Source of the DNA: Clostridia bacterium
Lineage (GTDB): Bacteria; Bacillota_A; Clostridia; Christensenellales; Aristaeellaceae
DNA length: 11,088 nt
Reading direction: 5' to 3'
Assembly (NCBI GenBank): GCA_017938645.1
Contig: JAGBBE010000185.1
Coordinates: 1 to 11,088 of the forward strand
Part shown: positions 1 to 7,126 of the stretch, in pieces
Position numbering within the stretch: the first letter of the stretch is position 1
Layout of the letters: each line of letters begins with the position of its first letter
Notes under the pieces: model-generated
Seen by the model: the letters and a program-made list of their open reading frames with translations, nothing else
Told to the model about the DNA's origin: nothing
The model's database searches: none
Made by a program: the position numbers and the translations under genes

Positions 1-740
1 AGAACCTCTTTGACGACGAAAAGAACATGGTGCGCATCGACATGAGCGAGTACATGGAGAAGTTCTCCGTGAGCCGTCTGGTCGGAGCGCCTCCGGGATA
101 CGTCGGCTACGAGGAAGGCGGCCAGCTTACCGAGGCCGTGCGCCGCAAGCCTTACTGCGTGGTGCTTCTGGACGAAATCGAAAAGGCGCATCCGGACGTG
201 TTCAACATCCTTTTGCAGGTGCTCGACGACGGCCGTATCACCGACTCGCAGGGCCGCACGGTGGACTTCAAAAACACCATCATCATCATGACCTCGAACC
301 TCGGCTCGCAGTTTTTGCTCGACGGCATCGAAAACGGCCAGATCACCGAAGCCGCCCGCAACAGCGTCATGCAGCTATTGCGCAGCCAGTTCCGTCCGGA
401 ATTCCTGAACCGCATCGACGACATCGTGTTCTACAAGCCGCTGGAAAAGACCGAAATCGCGCAGATCGTGCATCTGCTCGCCGGACATCTCAGCCGCAGG
501 CTTTCCGAGCGCGGCATCACGCTCACGCTCAGCGACAGGGCCGTCGACGCCATCGCCGACGCAGGCTTTGATCCCGTGTACGGCGCGCGTCCGCTCAAGC
601 GCTACATGCAGAGCCATCTGGAAACCATGCTCGCCCGAAAGATCGTGGCAGGCGAAATCCTGCCCGGCCAGACCGTGACGGTAGACGCCGACGAAAACGG
701 CCTCACCATCACCCCGTCGGAAGGACGGCTCACCGAATAA
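1..740 (+). CDS. clpB: ATP-dependent chaperone ClpB, C-terminal part (5' end outside window)
   Basis: This is the 3' end of a ClpB disaggregase gene. The frame is open from base 3 and runs to TAA at 738-740, giving about 245 residues, so roughly the last quarter of a protein usually near 860 residues. What remains is the second AAA+ module and the C-terminal domain. The pore loop GYVGYEEGG, Walker [15 protein letters not shown], sensor 1 TSNLGS and sensor 2 GARPLKR are all present in order. The sequence [20 protein letters not shown] followed by TEAVRRKPY fits ClpB better than ClpC, which normally has SPPGYVGYDEGG and TEKVRRKPY. ClpB is a cytoplasmic hexamer that threads aggregated proteins through its pore with DnaK/DnaJ/GrpE. 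The N-terminal domain, first AAA+ module, middle coiled coil and promoter lie upstream of the window. An intrinsic terminator follows seven bases after the stop, so this is the end of its transcript. Confidence 0.95.
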   Translation, partial: NLFDDEKNMVRIDMSEYMEKFSVSRLVGAPPGYVGYEEGGQLTEAVRRKPYCVVLLDEIEKAHPDVFNILLQVLDDGRITDSQGRTVDFKNTIIIMTSNLGSQFLLDGIENGQITEAARNSVMQLLRSQFRPEFLNRIDDIVFYKPLEKTEIAQIVHLLAGHLSRRLSERGITLTLSDRAVDAIADAGFDPVYGARPLKRYMQSHLETMLARKIVAGEILPGQTVTVDADENGLTITPSEGRLTE

Positions 741-746
741 CCAATC

Positions 747-778
747 GCGCCGGAGAGATAACTCTCCGGCGCTTTTTT
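747..778 (+). terminator. Intrinsic terminator of clpB
   Basis: A perfect 11-bp stem (GCGCCGGAGAG, 747-757, with CTCTCCGGCGC, 762-772) closes a 4-base ATAA loop and is followed by six Ts (773-778). It starts seven bases after the clpB stop, which isolates the next gene from clpB transcription. Confidence 0.93.
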
Positions 779-860
779 CATGCCATTGGGGCTGGTATTG
801 CAAGCGGATTTGATGTACAATGACAGTACCTGAATGCAAAAGAAAGCGGAGGTTCTCTCC

Positions 861-2048
861 ATGCTGACCATTACCAAGCGCAACGCGCAGGCAAGCTATA
901 CCCTCATTCATGTGCTGTACTGGACGGTTTACGGCTTCATGCTGGGCTTCTCCTCGGTGTACCTGCTCGAGCAGGGCTTCACCAACGCGCAAATCGGCGT
1001 GGTGCTGGGCTGCGCATACCTTTTCAGCACGCTGATGCAGCCCGCCATCGCCTCCATCTTCGAGCGCACGGGCGTGAAGCTCATGCACGGCGTGGCGTAT
1101 CTCTACATCGCGCTGATGGCCGTGGCTGCGTGCATGTTTTTCCTGCCGCTGCCCAAAATCGTGCTCGCCGTGGGCCTGATCATCTGCCTCGGGCTTGAAT
1201 CCGCCATCCAGCCCAGCGTCAACACCATGCTGCAGGTCTACGAAGCCGCCGGCTTCCCCGTGCATTTCGGCTCGGCGCGCGGCTTCGGATCGCTCATCTA
1301 TGCGCTGGTGGTCGCCATCATGGGCCGCGTGCTGGAAACCATCTCCCCGGTGTTCCTGCCGCTGTTCTACCTGGGCGGTTCCATCGTGCTGTGCGCCTAC
1401 CTCCTGCTGGTCAAAATCCCCGAGGGTGAAATCTCCGCGCGGCCCAAGGCCTCCAAAGAAACGTCTGCCATGGCGCTGTGCTCCCAGCCGTGGTTCCTCT
1501 TCCTCATGGGCGCTACCGCCTTCCTCGCGCTCAACGCGCTGCTCACCGGCAGCTACATGATCCAGATCATGCATGAAATCGGCGGCGGCAGCACCGAACA
1601 GGGCATCGCCGTTGCCATCGCGGCGGCCATGGAATGCCCCGCCATGCTGCTGTATGCCCGCATTGCCGACAAGTCCTCCGATCGCAAGCTCCTGGTGCTG
1701 TGCGGATGGGTGTGGGCCTTCAAGTGCGGCCTCATCGCCATCGCCCAGTCGCCGTACTTCATCTTCGCGGCGCAGCTTCTGCAGTTTGCCGGATACGGCT
1801 TCTTTGTGCCGGCCAATGTGCGCTATATCCGTGAGCTTCTGCCCGAAAGCGCCTTCTTAAAGGCCCAGTCCCTGACCGGCAGCGCATTCACCGCAGGCAC
1901 GCTCATCGCTGTGGTGGGCGGCGGTACGCTGCTGGATGCTGTGGGCGTGCGCAACACCCTCTACATCGGCGAATGCTTCTCCCTGCTCGGCGCGGTGATG
2001 CTGACCCTTTCCGTGGTCACGGCAAAGCGCGTCAAGCTTGACAAGTAA
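861..2048 (+). CDS. Major facilitator superfamily transporter, LacY/MFS_1-like
   Basis: This encodes a 395-residue integral membrane protein with about 12 hydrophobic segments, the standard MFS size. The start at 861 is chosen because AAGCGGAGG (844-852) lies eight bases upstream. An in-frame ATG at 834 has no ribosome binding site. The motif FGSARGFGSLIYAL (about residues 136-149) resembles the YGxARxxGSxxxA signature after helix 4 in the LacY and nucleoside/phenylpropionate-like MFS families. The loop after helix 2 (SIFERTG, about 65-71) sits where the usual MFS motif A would be but is degenerate. A charged cytoplasmic stretch (about 200-213) separates the two six-helix halves. It probably moves a small solute by proton symport or efflux; the substrate cannot be read from sequence. 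It stands alone after the clpB terminator. A possible -10 (TACAAT, 816-821) has no convincing -35. Its final codons contain the -35 box of the next gene's promoter, and no terminator follows it, so some read-through into the ABC-F gene is possible. Confidence 0.85.
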   Translation: MLTITKRNAQASYTLIHVLYWTVYGFMLGFSSVYLLEQGFTNAQIGVVLGCAYLFSTLMQPAIASIFERTGVKLMHGVAYLYIALMAVAACMFFLPLPKIVLAVGLIICLGLESAIQPSVNTMLQVYEAAGFPVHFGSARGFGSLIYALVVAIMGRVLETISPVFLPLFYLGGSIVLCAYLLLVKIPEGEISARPKASKETSAMALCSQPWFLFLMGATAFLALNALLTGSYMIQIMHEIGGGSTEQGIAVAIAAAMECPAMLLYARIADKSSDRKLLVLCGWVWAFKCGLIAIAQSPYFIFAAQLLQFAGYGFFVPANVRYIRELLPESAFLKAQSLTGSAFTAGTLIAVVGGGTLLDAVGVRNTLYIGECFSLLGAVMLTLSVVTAKRVKLDK

Positions 2049-2067
2049 TCCCTGCGCGTGCTATCAT
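2038..2067 (+). promoter_or_regulatory. Strong sigma-A-type promoter for the ABC-F gene leader
   Basis: A consensus -35 TTGACA (2038-2043) and a near-consensus -10 TATCAT (2062-2067) are separated by 18 bases, predicting a start near 2074. The -35 lies within the last sense codons of the MFS gene. A short dyad, ATCAG/CTGAT (2066-2070 and 2076-2080), straddles the predicted start. The transcript would have a leader of about 190 nt before the ABC-F start codon. Confidence 0.75.
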
Positions 2068-2100
2068 CAGACCATCTGATACAGAAACGGAGCTGAAAAG

Positions 2101-2112
2101 ATGCGCAAGTAA
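2101..2112 (+). CDS. Three-codon upstream leader ORF (Met-Arg-Lys-stop)
   Basis: ATG CGC AAG TAA is preceded by GGAG (2089-2092) with an eight-base spacer, a good Shine-Dalgarno arrangement. It lies about 27 nt after the predicted transcription start and about 155 nt before the ABC-F start. Its stop codon directly abuts a segment (2113-2122) that can pair with 2189-2200, and the bases TGCGC inside it (2102-2106) can pair with GCGCA at 2206-2210. This placement is what a regulatory leader peptide would have, where a drug-stalled ribosome changes RNA folding. Very short upstream ORFs are known to control some ABC-F resistance genes in Firmicutes. A 12-base ORF can arise by chance; the ribosome binding site, promoter and adjoining stems are the support. 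Confidence 0.5.
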   Translation: MRK

Positions 2113-2231
2113 TTCTGCCAGCCACCCCATTTTGATTCAGGGGCAGGTGTGAAGCCGGTTTTCTTTCCTGTGAAAGAAGGCTTGCTTTGCTGCGGCAGAA
2201 ATACGGCGCAATCTTTTTGTGCTCTTTTTTT
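2113..2231 (+). promoter_or_regulatory. Structured leader RNA, candidate attenuator upstream of the ABC-F gene
   Basis: Three pairings can be drawn. First, TTCTGCC-AGC (2113-2122) pairs with GCTGCGGCAGAA (2189-2200) with a two-base bulge. Second, a local hairpin pairs AAGCC (2152-2156) and TTCTTTC (2161-2167) with GAAAGAAGGCTT (2172-2183), with a four-base bulge. Third, a short stem GCGCAA (2206-2211) with TTGTGC (2217-2222) is followed by seven Ts (2225-2231), resembling a weak intrinsic terminator. The 5' arm of that terminator can instead pair with TGCGC inside the upstream ORF (2102-2106), stacking near the first pairing. Competing terminator and anti-terminator folds are therefore possible. 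Which state is on or off cannot be settled by eye. Confidence 0.5.
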
Positions 2232-2267
2232 GTTGTGCTTTTTGATCCTGCCCGGATAGGAGGAAGT

Positions 2268-3749
2268 ATGCAGTTATCCATCCGAAATCTTTCGTTCACC
2301 TATGAGGGCAGCTATACGCCCGTGTTTGAAAACCTGAATATCAACCTCGATACGCGCTGGCGGCTGGGTCTGGTGGGACGCAACGGCCGCGGCAAAACCA
2401 CGCTCCTTCAGCTGATGCTGGGACGTTACAGCCATCAGGGCGCGATCGATCTGCCGCTGAGCGCCGTCTACTTTCCCTTCGACGTGCCCGATCCCACGCA
2501 GCTGACGCTGTTTGTAATGCAGGAAGCCGCGCCCGACACGCCTGACTGGCGGCTGATGCGTGAGATGAAGCTCTTAAAAATCACCGAGGACGCGCTCTAT
2601 CGCCCGTTTGACACCCTCAGCAAGGGCGAGCAGACCAAGGCGCTATTGTGCGCGCTGTTCGCCCGCGAGGACGTGTATCCGCTCATTGACGAGCCTACCA
2701 ACCACCTCGACGTGCATGGCCGCGAGCTCGTGGCCGATTACCTCAGAAGCAAGGACGGCTTCCTGCTCGTCAGCCATGACCGCGCCTTCCTCAACCGCTG
2801 CATCGACCACGTGTTTTCCCTCAACCGTTCCGATGCGCAGGTCATTCAGGGCGATTATGACACCTGGGAGGAACAGTTCAACCGCCGCAACGCCTATGAA
2901 ATCGCCCGCAACGAGGATCTTAAGCGCGACATCAGCCGTCTGGAGGAGAGCGCCCGGCGCGCCGCTGCCTGGAGCGATAAGGTGGAAAAGGGCAAGTTTC
3001 ACGTGCCGGAAAGCGAAGTCGCCGTGCTTGACCGCGGATATGTGGGCGCGCGCGCGGCATCCATGATGAAGCGCAGCCAGAATACCCTCAGGCGCCGCGA
3101 ACGCGCCATTGAGGAAAAGCAAAGCCTCCTGCATAATGTGGAACAGGTCGGCGAACTCAAGCTCACCGTACTCAGGCATCCCAAACAGACCCTCATCTCC
3201 GTTCAGGACGGCAGGGTCGAATACGACGGACGCATTGTGTGCGAAAACATCCGGTTTGAACTGCGTCAGGGCGACCGTGCAGCGCTCACCGGCCCAAACG
3301 GCGCGGGCAAATCCAGCATCCTCAAAACGCTGTGCGGCCTCTCAGACGCGCTCACAGGACAGATCCGCCTCGCAAGCAACCTGACCATCTCCTATGTGCC
3401 GCAGGAAACCGACGGCCTCTTTGGCTCCATGCGCGACTATATCCGCGATCGTGCCATTGACGAAACGCTGTTCAAAGCCATCCTGCGCAATATGGACTTC
3501 GGACGCGAACAGTTCGAAAAGCCGCTCACTGCGCTCAGTCAGGGCCAGAAAAAGAAAATCCTGCTCGCGGCCAGCCTGTGTACGCCCGCTCATCTCTATA
3601 TCTGGGACGAGCCGCTGAACTACATCGACGTGCTGAGCCGCGTGCAGGTGGAAACCCTGATCAAAACCTATAAACCTACGCTCCTTCTGGTCGAGCACGA
3701 CAAAGTCTTCCTCGAAAACGTCTGCACCCGGGAACCCATTGAATTGTAA
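2268..3749 (+). CDS. Lsa-family ABC-F ATPase, ribosomal protection type
   Basis: This is a 493-residue cytoplasmic protein with two ABC ATPase domains and no membrane segments, matching the usual length of about 490-500 residues for the Lsa group. Domain 1 has Walker A GRNGRGKT (37-44), signature LSKGEQ (117-122) and Walker B YPLIDEPTNHLD (137-148). A basic helical linker spans about 200-297. Domain 2 has Walker A GPNGAGKS (342-349), signature LSQGQ (423-427), Walker B LYIWDEPLNYID (443-454) and EHD (476-478). The DEPLNYID form of the second Walker B and the short interdomain linker are typical of Lsa-type proteins. Characterised members bind the ribosomal E site and protect against lincosamides, pleuromutilins and streptogramin A; that spectrum is only inferred here. 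The start at 2268 is set by AGGAGG (2258-2263) four bases upstream. An in-frame ATG at 2187 lies inside the leader and lacks a binding site. The gene has its own promoter and a probable attenuator leader, which fits drug-induced expression. Confidence 0.9.
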   Translation: MQLSIRNLSFTYEGSYTPVFENLNINLDTRWRLGLVGRNGRGKTTLLQLMLGRYSHQGAIDLPLSAVYFPFDVPDPTQLTLFVMQEAAPDTPDWRLMREMKLLKITEDALYRPFDTLSKGEQTKALLCALFAREDVYPLIDEPTNHLDVHGRELVADYLRSKDGFLLVSHDRAFLNRCIDHVFSLNRSDAQVIQGDYDTWEEQFNRRNAYEIARNEDLKRDISRLEESARRAAAWSDKVEKGKFHVPESEVAVLDRGYVGARAASMMKRSQNTLRRRERAIEEKQSLLHNVEQVGELKLTVLRHPKQTLISVQDGRVEYDGRIVCENIRFELRQGDRAALTGPNGAGKSSILKTLCGLSDALTGQIRLASNLTISYVPQETDGLFGSMRDYIRDRAIDETLFKAILRNMDFGREQFEKPLTALSQGQKKKILLAASLCTPAHLYIWDEPLNYIDVLSRVQVETLIKTYKPTLLLVEHDKVFLENVCTREPIEL

Positions 3750-3760
3750 AAAACGCAAAA

Positions 3761-3786
3761 GCCGGAGCACCTGTATGTGCTCCGGC
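3761..3786. terminator. Bidirectional intrinsic terminator between convergent genes
   Basis: A perfect 10-bp stem (GCCGGAGCAC, 3761-3770, with GTGCTCCGGC, 3777-3786) closes a 6-base loop. Read on the minus strand it is followed by TTTTGCGTTTTTT, a good tail for the importer operon. Read on the plus strand, it lies 11 bases after the ABC-F stop and is followed by the weaker tail GTCGTTATTTACTT. It separates the two convergent units. Confidence 0.85.
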
Positions 3787-3823
3787 GTCGTTATTTACTT
3801 GCAGCCCGTAAGTCACCCAACCT

Positions 3824-3869
3824 CTGCCCGGCCTCGCCGGGCAGTCCGGGATTGACCGCACTGCGGTCA
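3824..3869. repeat. Two tandem hairpins at the 3' end of the importer operon
   Basis: CTGCCCGG (3824-3831) pairs perfectly with CCGGGCAG (3837-3844). TGACCGC (3853-3859) pairs with GCGGTCA (3863-3869), and the second arm includes the TGA stop of the minus-strand permease gene. Neither is followed by a T-run. They precede the terminator at 3761-3786 in the operon's direction and may protect the mRNA 3' end. The role is inferred. Confidence 0.6.
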
Positions 3870-5249
3870 CTTCATGGCGGCCTTGGACATGCCGGTCATG
3901 ATGTATTTCTGCAGGATCAGGAACAGGGCAATGATCGGGACGATGGCCATGACCGCGCCGGCCATGATCTCGTTGTAGTTGGAGACTTCCATGCCGGCAA
4001 AGGTGTTCTTCAGCTGCTGAACGCCCACGGCAATGGTGCGGCTGGCTTCGGTCTTGGTGACCATCTTGGGCCAGAAGTAGGAGTTCCAGCCGTTGATGAA
4101 GGAGATGATGGAAACCGTGATCAGCGTGGGCTTGCACATGGGGCACAGCACGTGGAAGATGGTGCCGAAGCGGCCCATGCCGTCCACCTTGCCGGCTTCG
4201 ATGTAGCTGTTGTCAACAGCCATAAAGTTCTGGCGCAGCATGAACACGAAGTACGCGCTGACGAGGTTGGGTATGATGATGCCCAGATAGGTGTCGATCA
4301 TGTTCAGACGGGCGATGAATACGTAGATCGGCACGAAGGTGACCTGAATGGGCACCATCAGCGCGCCGAGAACCAGCATGAACATGAACTCACGGCCCTT
4401 GAACTCACCCTTGGCAAAGCCGTAGGCAGCCATAACGCCAATGGTCAGCTCGCCCAGCATCATAAACACGGTGGTCACCAGCGTGTTCACCAGATACCTG
4501 GCAAACGGAGCGCGCTGGAGAACTTCGGGGTAGTTCGACCATTTGAACTCCTTCGGCCACAAGGTCGGCACAGAGGCCAGCAGCTCGTCGGAGGTCTTGA
4601 AGGAAGAAATGATCATCCAATAGATGGGGAACAGCATCACCAGCACCACAAAGATGGCCGCAGCGTACTGCGCCGTGATGCGGTATACCTTGTGCGCCTT
4701 CTGCAGGCTTTCGTCAGCGCGCACGATGGGCGACACAAAACGCATGTACACAAGGCACACAATGACCGTTACCGCCAGAATGGATGCGATGAGGAAGAAC
4801 GTGCTGTAGGAATCGGCGATGAGGTTGAGGTCCTTGGAGAAGTTGTACTCGATGAAGTCCGGCAGCAGGCGGGCTTCTTCCAGCGTAGCAGCTCCGCCGC
4901 CGGCCAGCGCGATATGCTTGTTCAAAGTGGCATTGTAGGTAACCACGCCAAAGACGCCCAGCGACGCCAGAATGACGGCGGCGATGAACAGGAGCAGCAC
5001 CACGTCAAAGAAACCGCTCTGACGCATGGTGAGCAGACTGCCTTTGCGCCAGGGCTGTTCCTTGATGCGCTTGAGTCCGTCACGCCACATGATGGGTGCA
5101 GCTGCCGCCAGCAGCACCACGCCAATGATCAACAGTACGTTGCGCACGGACACAGCAGCGCCGAAGGGCACAGCCAGGAATGCAGCGATCAGCAGAGCGC
5201 TTGCAGTCAGCACCATTGCGATACCCATTTTTTTCTGATTGGTAAGCAT
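3867..5249 (-). CDS. Carbohydrate ABC transporter permease, MalG-like, with a large N-terminal membrane extension
   Basis: This 460-residue integral membrane protein is one of two permeases of a CUT1-type sugar importer. The conserved half begins near residue 195: FPIYWMIISSFKTSDE (about 207-222) is the typical end of MalG helix 1. The EAA loop that docks the ATPase is EAGKVDGMGRFGTIFHVLCP (about 351-370), with LCP where LP is usual. Ordinary MalG-type permeases are about 270-300 residues; here about 190 extra N-terminal residues carry four more hydrophobic segments (about 10-30, 37-55, 83-105 and 150-170). The basic loop at 56-76 fits cytoplasmic placement, and the stretch at 106-148 would be outside. 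The start at 5249 is supported by AAGGAGG (5263-5257) with a seven-base spacer. It lies 16 bases after the stop of the MalF-like gene and is surely cotranscribed with it. No ATPase gene is present here, so a shared MsmX/MsmK-type ATPase encoded elsewhere is likely. Confidence 0.88.
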   Translation of the reverse strand: MLTNQKKMGIAMVLTASALLIAAFLAVPFGAAVSVRNVLLIIGVVLLAAAAPIMWRDGLKRIKEQPWRKGSLLTMRQSGFFDVVLLLFIAAVILASLGVFGVVTYNATLNKHIALAGGGAATLEEARLLPDFIEYNFSKDLNLIADSYSTFFLIASILAVTVIVCLVYMRFVSPIVRADESLQKAHKVYRITAQYAAAIFVVLVMLFPIYWMIISSFKTSDELLASVPTLWPKEFKWSNYPEVLQRAPFARYLVNTLVTTVFMMLGELTIGVMAAYGFAKGEFKGREFMFMLVLGALMVPIQVTFVPIYVFIARLNMIDTYLGIIIPNLVSAYFVFMLRQNFMAVDNSYIEAGKVDGMGRFGTIFHVLCPMCKPTLITVSIISFINGWNSYFWPKMVTKTEASRTIAVGVQQLKNTFAGMEVSNYNEIMAGAVMAIVPIIALFLILQKYIMTGMSKAAMK

Positions 5250-5265
5250 TTGATCGCCTCCTTCC

Positions 5266-6987
5266 TTAAGAATCGTAGTTGACGGACTTGTTGGAGTACT
5301 TCATGGTAGCTGCGGTGCAAACCAGCAGGATCAGGAAGAACACCAGCGATACCGCAGCGCCGCGCGCAGTGCGGAAGTCCTTGAAGGTCAGGTTGTAAAT
5401 CCACTGCACCATTACGTTGGTGGACGTGCCGGGACCGCCGCCCGTCATGACGTCAACGCTCTGGAATACCTTCATACTGGCAATGAACGTGGTCACAAAC
5501 AGGAACAGCGTGGTGGGGGCCAGCAGAGGCATGGTGATGTAGCGGAACTGCTGCACGCCGTCGGCCGCGTCGATGGAGGCCGCCTCGTAGTAGTCCCTCG
5601 GGATGCCCTGCATGGCGGAGAGGTAGATCATCATGGCGTAGCCAACCACGCGCCACGCGGTCAGAATCAGAACGCCGGTCAGAGCGGTGGCTTCGTCAAT
5701 GAGCCAGCGCGGGCCCTGAATGCCGAAGCGGCTCAAAGCAAAGTTGAGGATACCGTCGTTCTGAGCGCCGGCGCCGCCAGCCATAGGAGCGTAGAGAATC
5801 CAGATGAACACCACAGCGCTGGTGGAAACAGCGATGTACTTGGGCATGAACACGATGGCGCGGAAGGCGTTGAAGGTGCGGGTCATGCGGTTGAAGAGCA
5901 GCGCCAGCAGCATGCCGCCTACCACGGTGATGGTGATTTCCCAGAAGGTGTAAATACCGGTGATGCGCAGACTCTCCCAGAAGTACTTCGCGCCGGACTG
6001 GTTGAACATCCAGTTGTAGTTGCTCCAGCCCACGAAGGTCTGCTTGCCGGTGGTCAGAATGCCCATGTCCGTAAAGGAAATGCGCACCAGGTCGATGAGC
6101 GGATAGTACACAAACATCAGGAAGAACAGAATGACCGGCTCCACGAAGAACAGGTCCTTCATGCGTTCCCAGCGCTGAATGCGCATCATAATGCCGTTGA
6201 ACAGCAGCATGGCGCCGATGAGCAGCAGGATGATGGCCACATTCATGATCGCGCTTACCGGCGCAATGGGAATGTCGCCCTTGGTGGTCAGGTAGAAGGT
6301 GCCGCCTTCCGGAATGGAAAAGCTCAGGGCAGACAGAGCGCCGTCGGCCTTGACGGGAGCCATCGCTTCAGCCACTTCAGCGCCGTTCTTGGTGCTTACC
6401 AGCACCATGCGGCGTTCCTGATCCATGGAGCTGAGCGCCCACACGGTAAGGGTGCCGGGCTCTTCCACGGTCAGCTTCAGGCTGCGGTATTTGCTGGAGC
6501 CAGCGCCGCGCAGCTTCACGCTCTGGGTAAACTCCATGCCGTTGTCGAGCTTCACGGCCTTGTCCTCGGCCACAACCAGGGTCTGATAATCCTTCGTGCC
6601 GGGGAACTGCAGTCCCTCGCCCTTGAGAGACTTCTTGCTTTCGCCGATCTCAAACTCCTGCGCGTTCACATATCCCTTTTCCGCACCGGATTCGTACTCG
6701 GCATAGAATACGCGCGCGCCGCTGTTTTCGCCGTTAAGGTCGAACGCGCCCGTTACCTCGGTACCGGCGCTCTGCGCAGTTTCACGGGCGGCATAGACCT
6801 GATCGGTCAGCGTGGAGAGTGCGGAGAGCTGCATGTCGCCGGCCAGCCAGCCAAATAGACCCACACTCAGAATCAGTACGCCCAAAATGATCAGCACCAG
6901 GCCGGTAACACGCTGGCGCTTGGGGATGAGCTGCTGTTCACGTTTGCGCATTTCCTTGTTGTATGCGCGATCTGCTGCAGTTTTCAT
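5266..6987 (-). CDS. Carbohydrate ABC transporter permease, MalF-like, with an inserted extracytoplasmic beta-sandwich-like domain
   Basis: This 573-residue permease is nearly twice the usual 290-320 residues of Gram-positive MalF-type proteins. A basic N-terminus is followed by membrane segment 1 (about 28-48), an extracytoplasmic region (about 49-243), membrane segment 2 (about 246-266), then a standard six-helix permease from about 280. The EAA loop, YYEAASIDAADGVQQFRYIT (466-485) followed by MPLLAP, is canonical. Residues about 135-242 are rich in alternating strands, with GAGSSKYRSLKLTVEEPGTL (161-180), TVWALSSMDQERRMVLVS and SFSIPEGGTFYLTTKGDI. This pattern resembles small beta-sandwich, carbohydrate-binding-like domains attached to secreted pectinases and other glycosidases; that resemblance is by eye. 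E. coli MalF also has a large periplasmic loop (P2) that contacts MalE, but between helices 3 and 4. The start at 6987 is supported by GAGG (6999-6996) with an eight-base spacer. The gene follows the binding-protein gene after a 201-bp structured gap. Confidence 0.88.
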   Translation of the reverse strand: MKTAADRAYNKEMRKREQQLIPKRQRVTGLVLIILGVLILSVGLFGWLAGDMQLSALSTLTDQVYAARETAQSAGTEVTGAFDLNGENSGARVFYAEYESGAEKGYVNAQEFEIGESKKSLKGEGLQFPGTKDYQTLVVAEDKAVKLDNGMEFTQSVKLRGAGSSKYRSLKLTVEEPGTLTVWALSSMDQERRMVLVSTKNGAEVAEAMAPVKADGALSALSFSIPEGGTFYLTTKGDIPIAPVSAIMNVAIILLLIGAMLLFNGIMMRIQRWERMKDLFFVEPVILFFLMFVYYPLIDLVRISFTDMGILTTGKQTFVGWSNYNWMFNQSGAKYFWESLRITGIYTFWEITITVVGGMLLALLFNRMTRTFNAFRAIVFMPKYIAVSTSAVVFIWILYAPMAGGAGAQNDGILNFALSRFGIQGPRWLIDEATALTGVLILTAWRVVGYAMMIYLSAMQGIPRDYYEAASIDAADGVQQFRYITMPLLAPTTLFLFVTTFIASMKVFQSVDVMTGGGPGTSTNVMVQWIYNLTFKDFRTARGAAVSLVFFLILLVCTAATMKYSNKSVNYDS

Positions 6988-7015
6988 GGTTACAACCTCA
7001 TTTGTTCAGGATATT

Positions 7016-7116
7016 CTGTAGGGGCGAGGCATACCTCGCAGGCAAATTCCCGGTATGCCCCGGAATACGATGGTTATCTGACGCGCCATCAGGCGGGGCA
7101 TGCCCCGCCCCTATAG
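7016..7116. repeat. 101-bp element with 24-bp terminal inverted repeats
   Basis: The ends 7016-7039 and 7093-7116 are inverted repeats matching at 20 of 24 positions, and all four differences are transitions. The outer core is CTRTAGGGGCG on each side. The right arm contains the palindrome GCGGGGCATGCCCCGC (7093-7108). Internal short inverted repeats also occur (ATTCC/GGAAT at 7046-7050 and 7062-7066; GATGG/CCATC at 7069-7073 and 7086-7090). There is no ORF inside. It lies between the binding-protein and MalF-like genes and would be transcribed as a long folded RNA. It looks like a small interspersed or MITE-like repeat; no clear target-site duplication was seen. Confidence 0.6.
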
Positions 7117-7126
7117 ACAGGCCTAA

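Noticed and set aside
375..1574. A 399-codon open frame on the minus strand across clpB and the MFS gene
   Set aside because: The composition is His/Glu/Gly-rich and non-globular, and it crosses the clpB terminator between two real genes.
2187..2267. An earlier in-frame start for the ABC-F protein
   Set aside because: No Shine-Dalgarno precedes 2187, the extra 27 residues do not fit Lsa proteins, and AGGAGG lies just before 2268.
3777..5282. A 501-codon open frame on the plus strand opposite the MalG-like gene
   Set aside because: Its translation is extremely rich in His, Gln, Asp and Gly, has no domain and no ribosome binding site, and overlaps a well-supported permease gene along its whole length.
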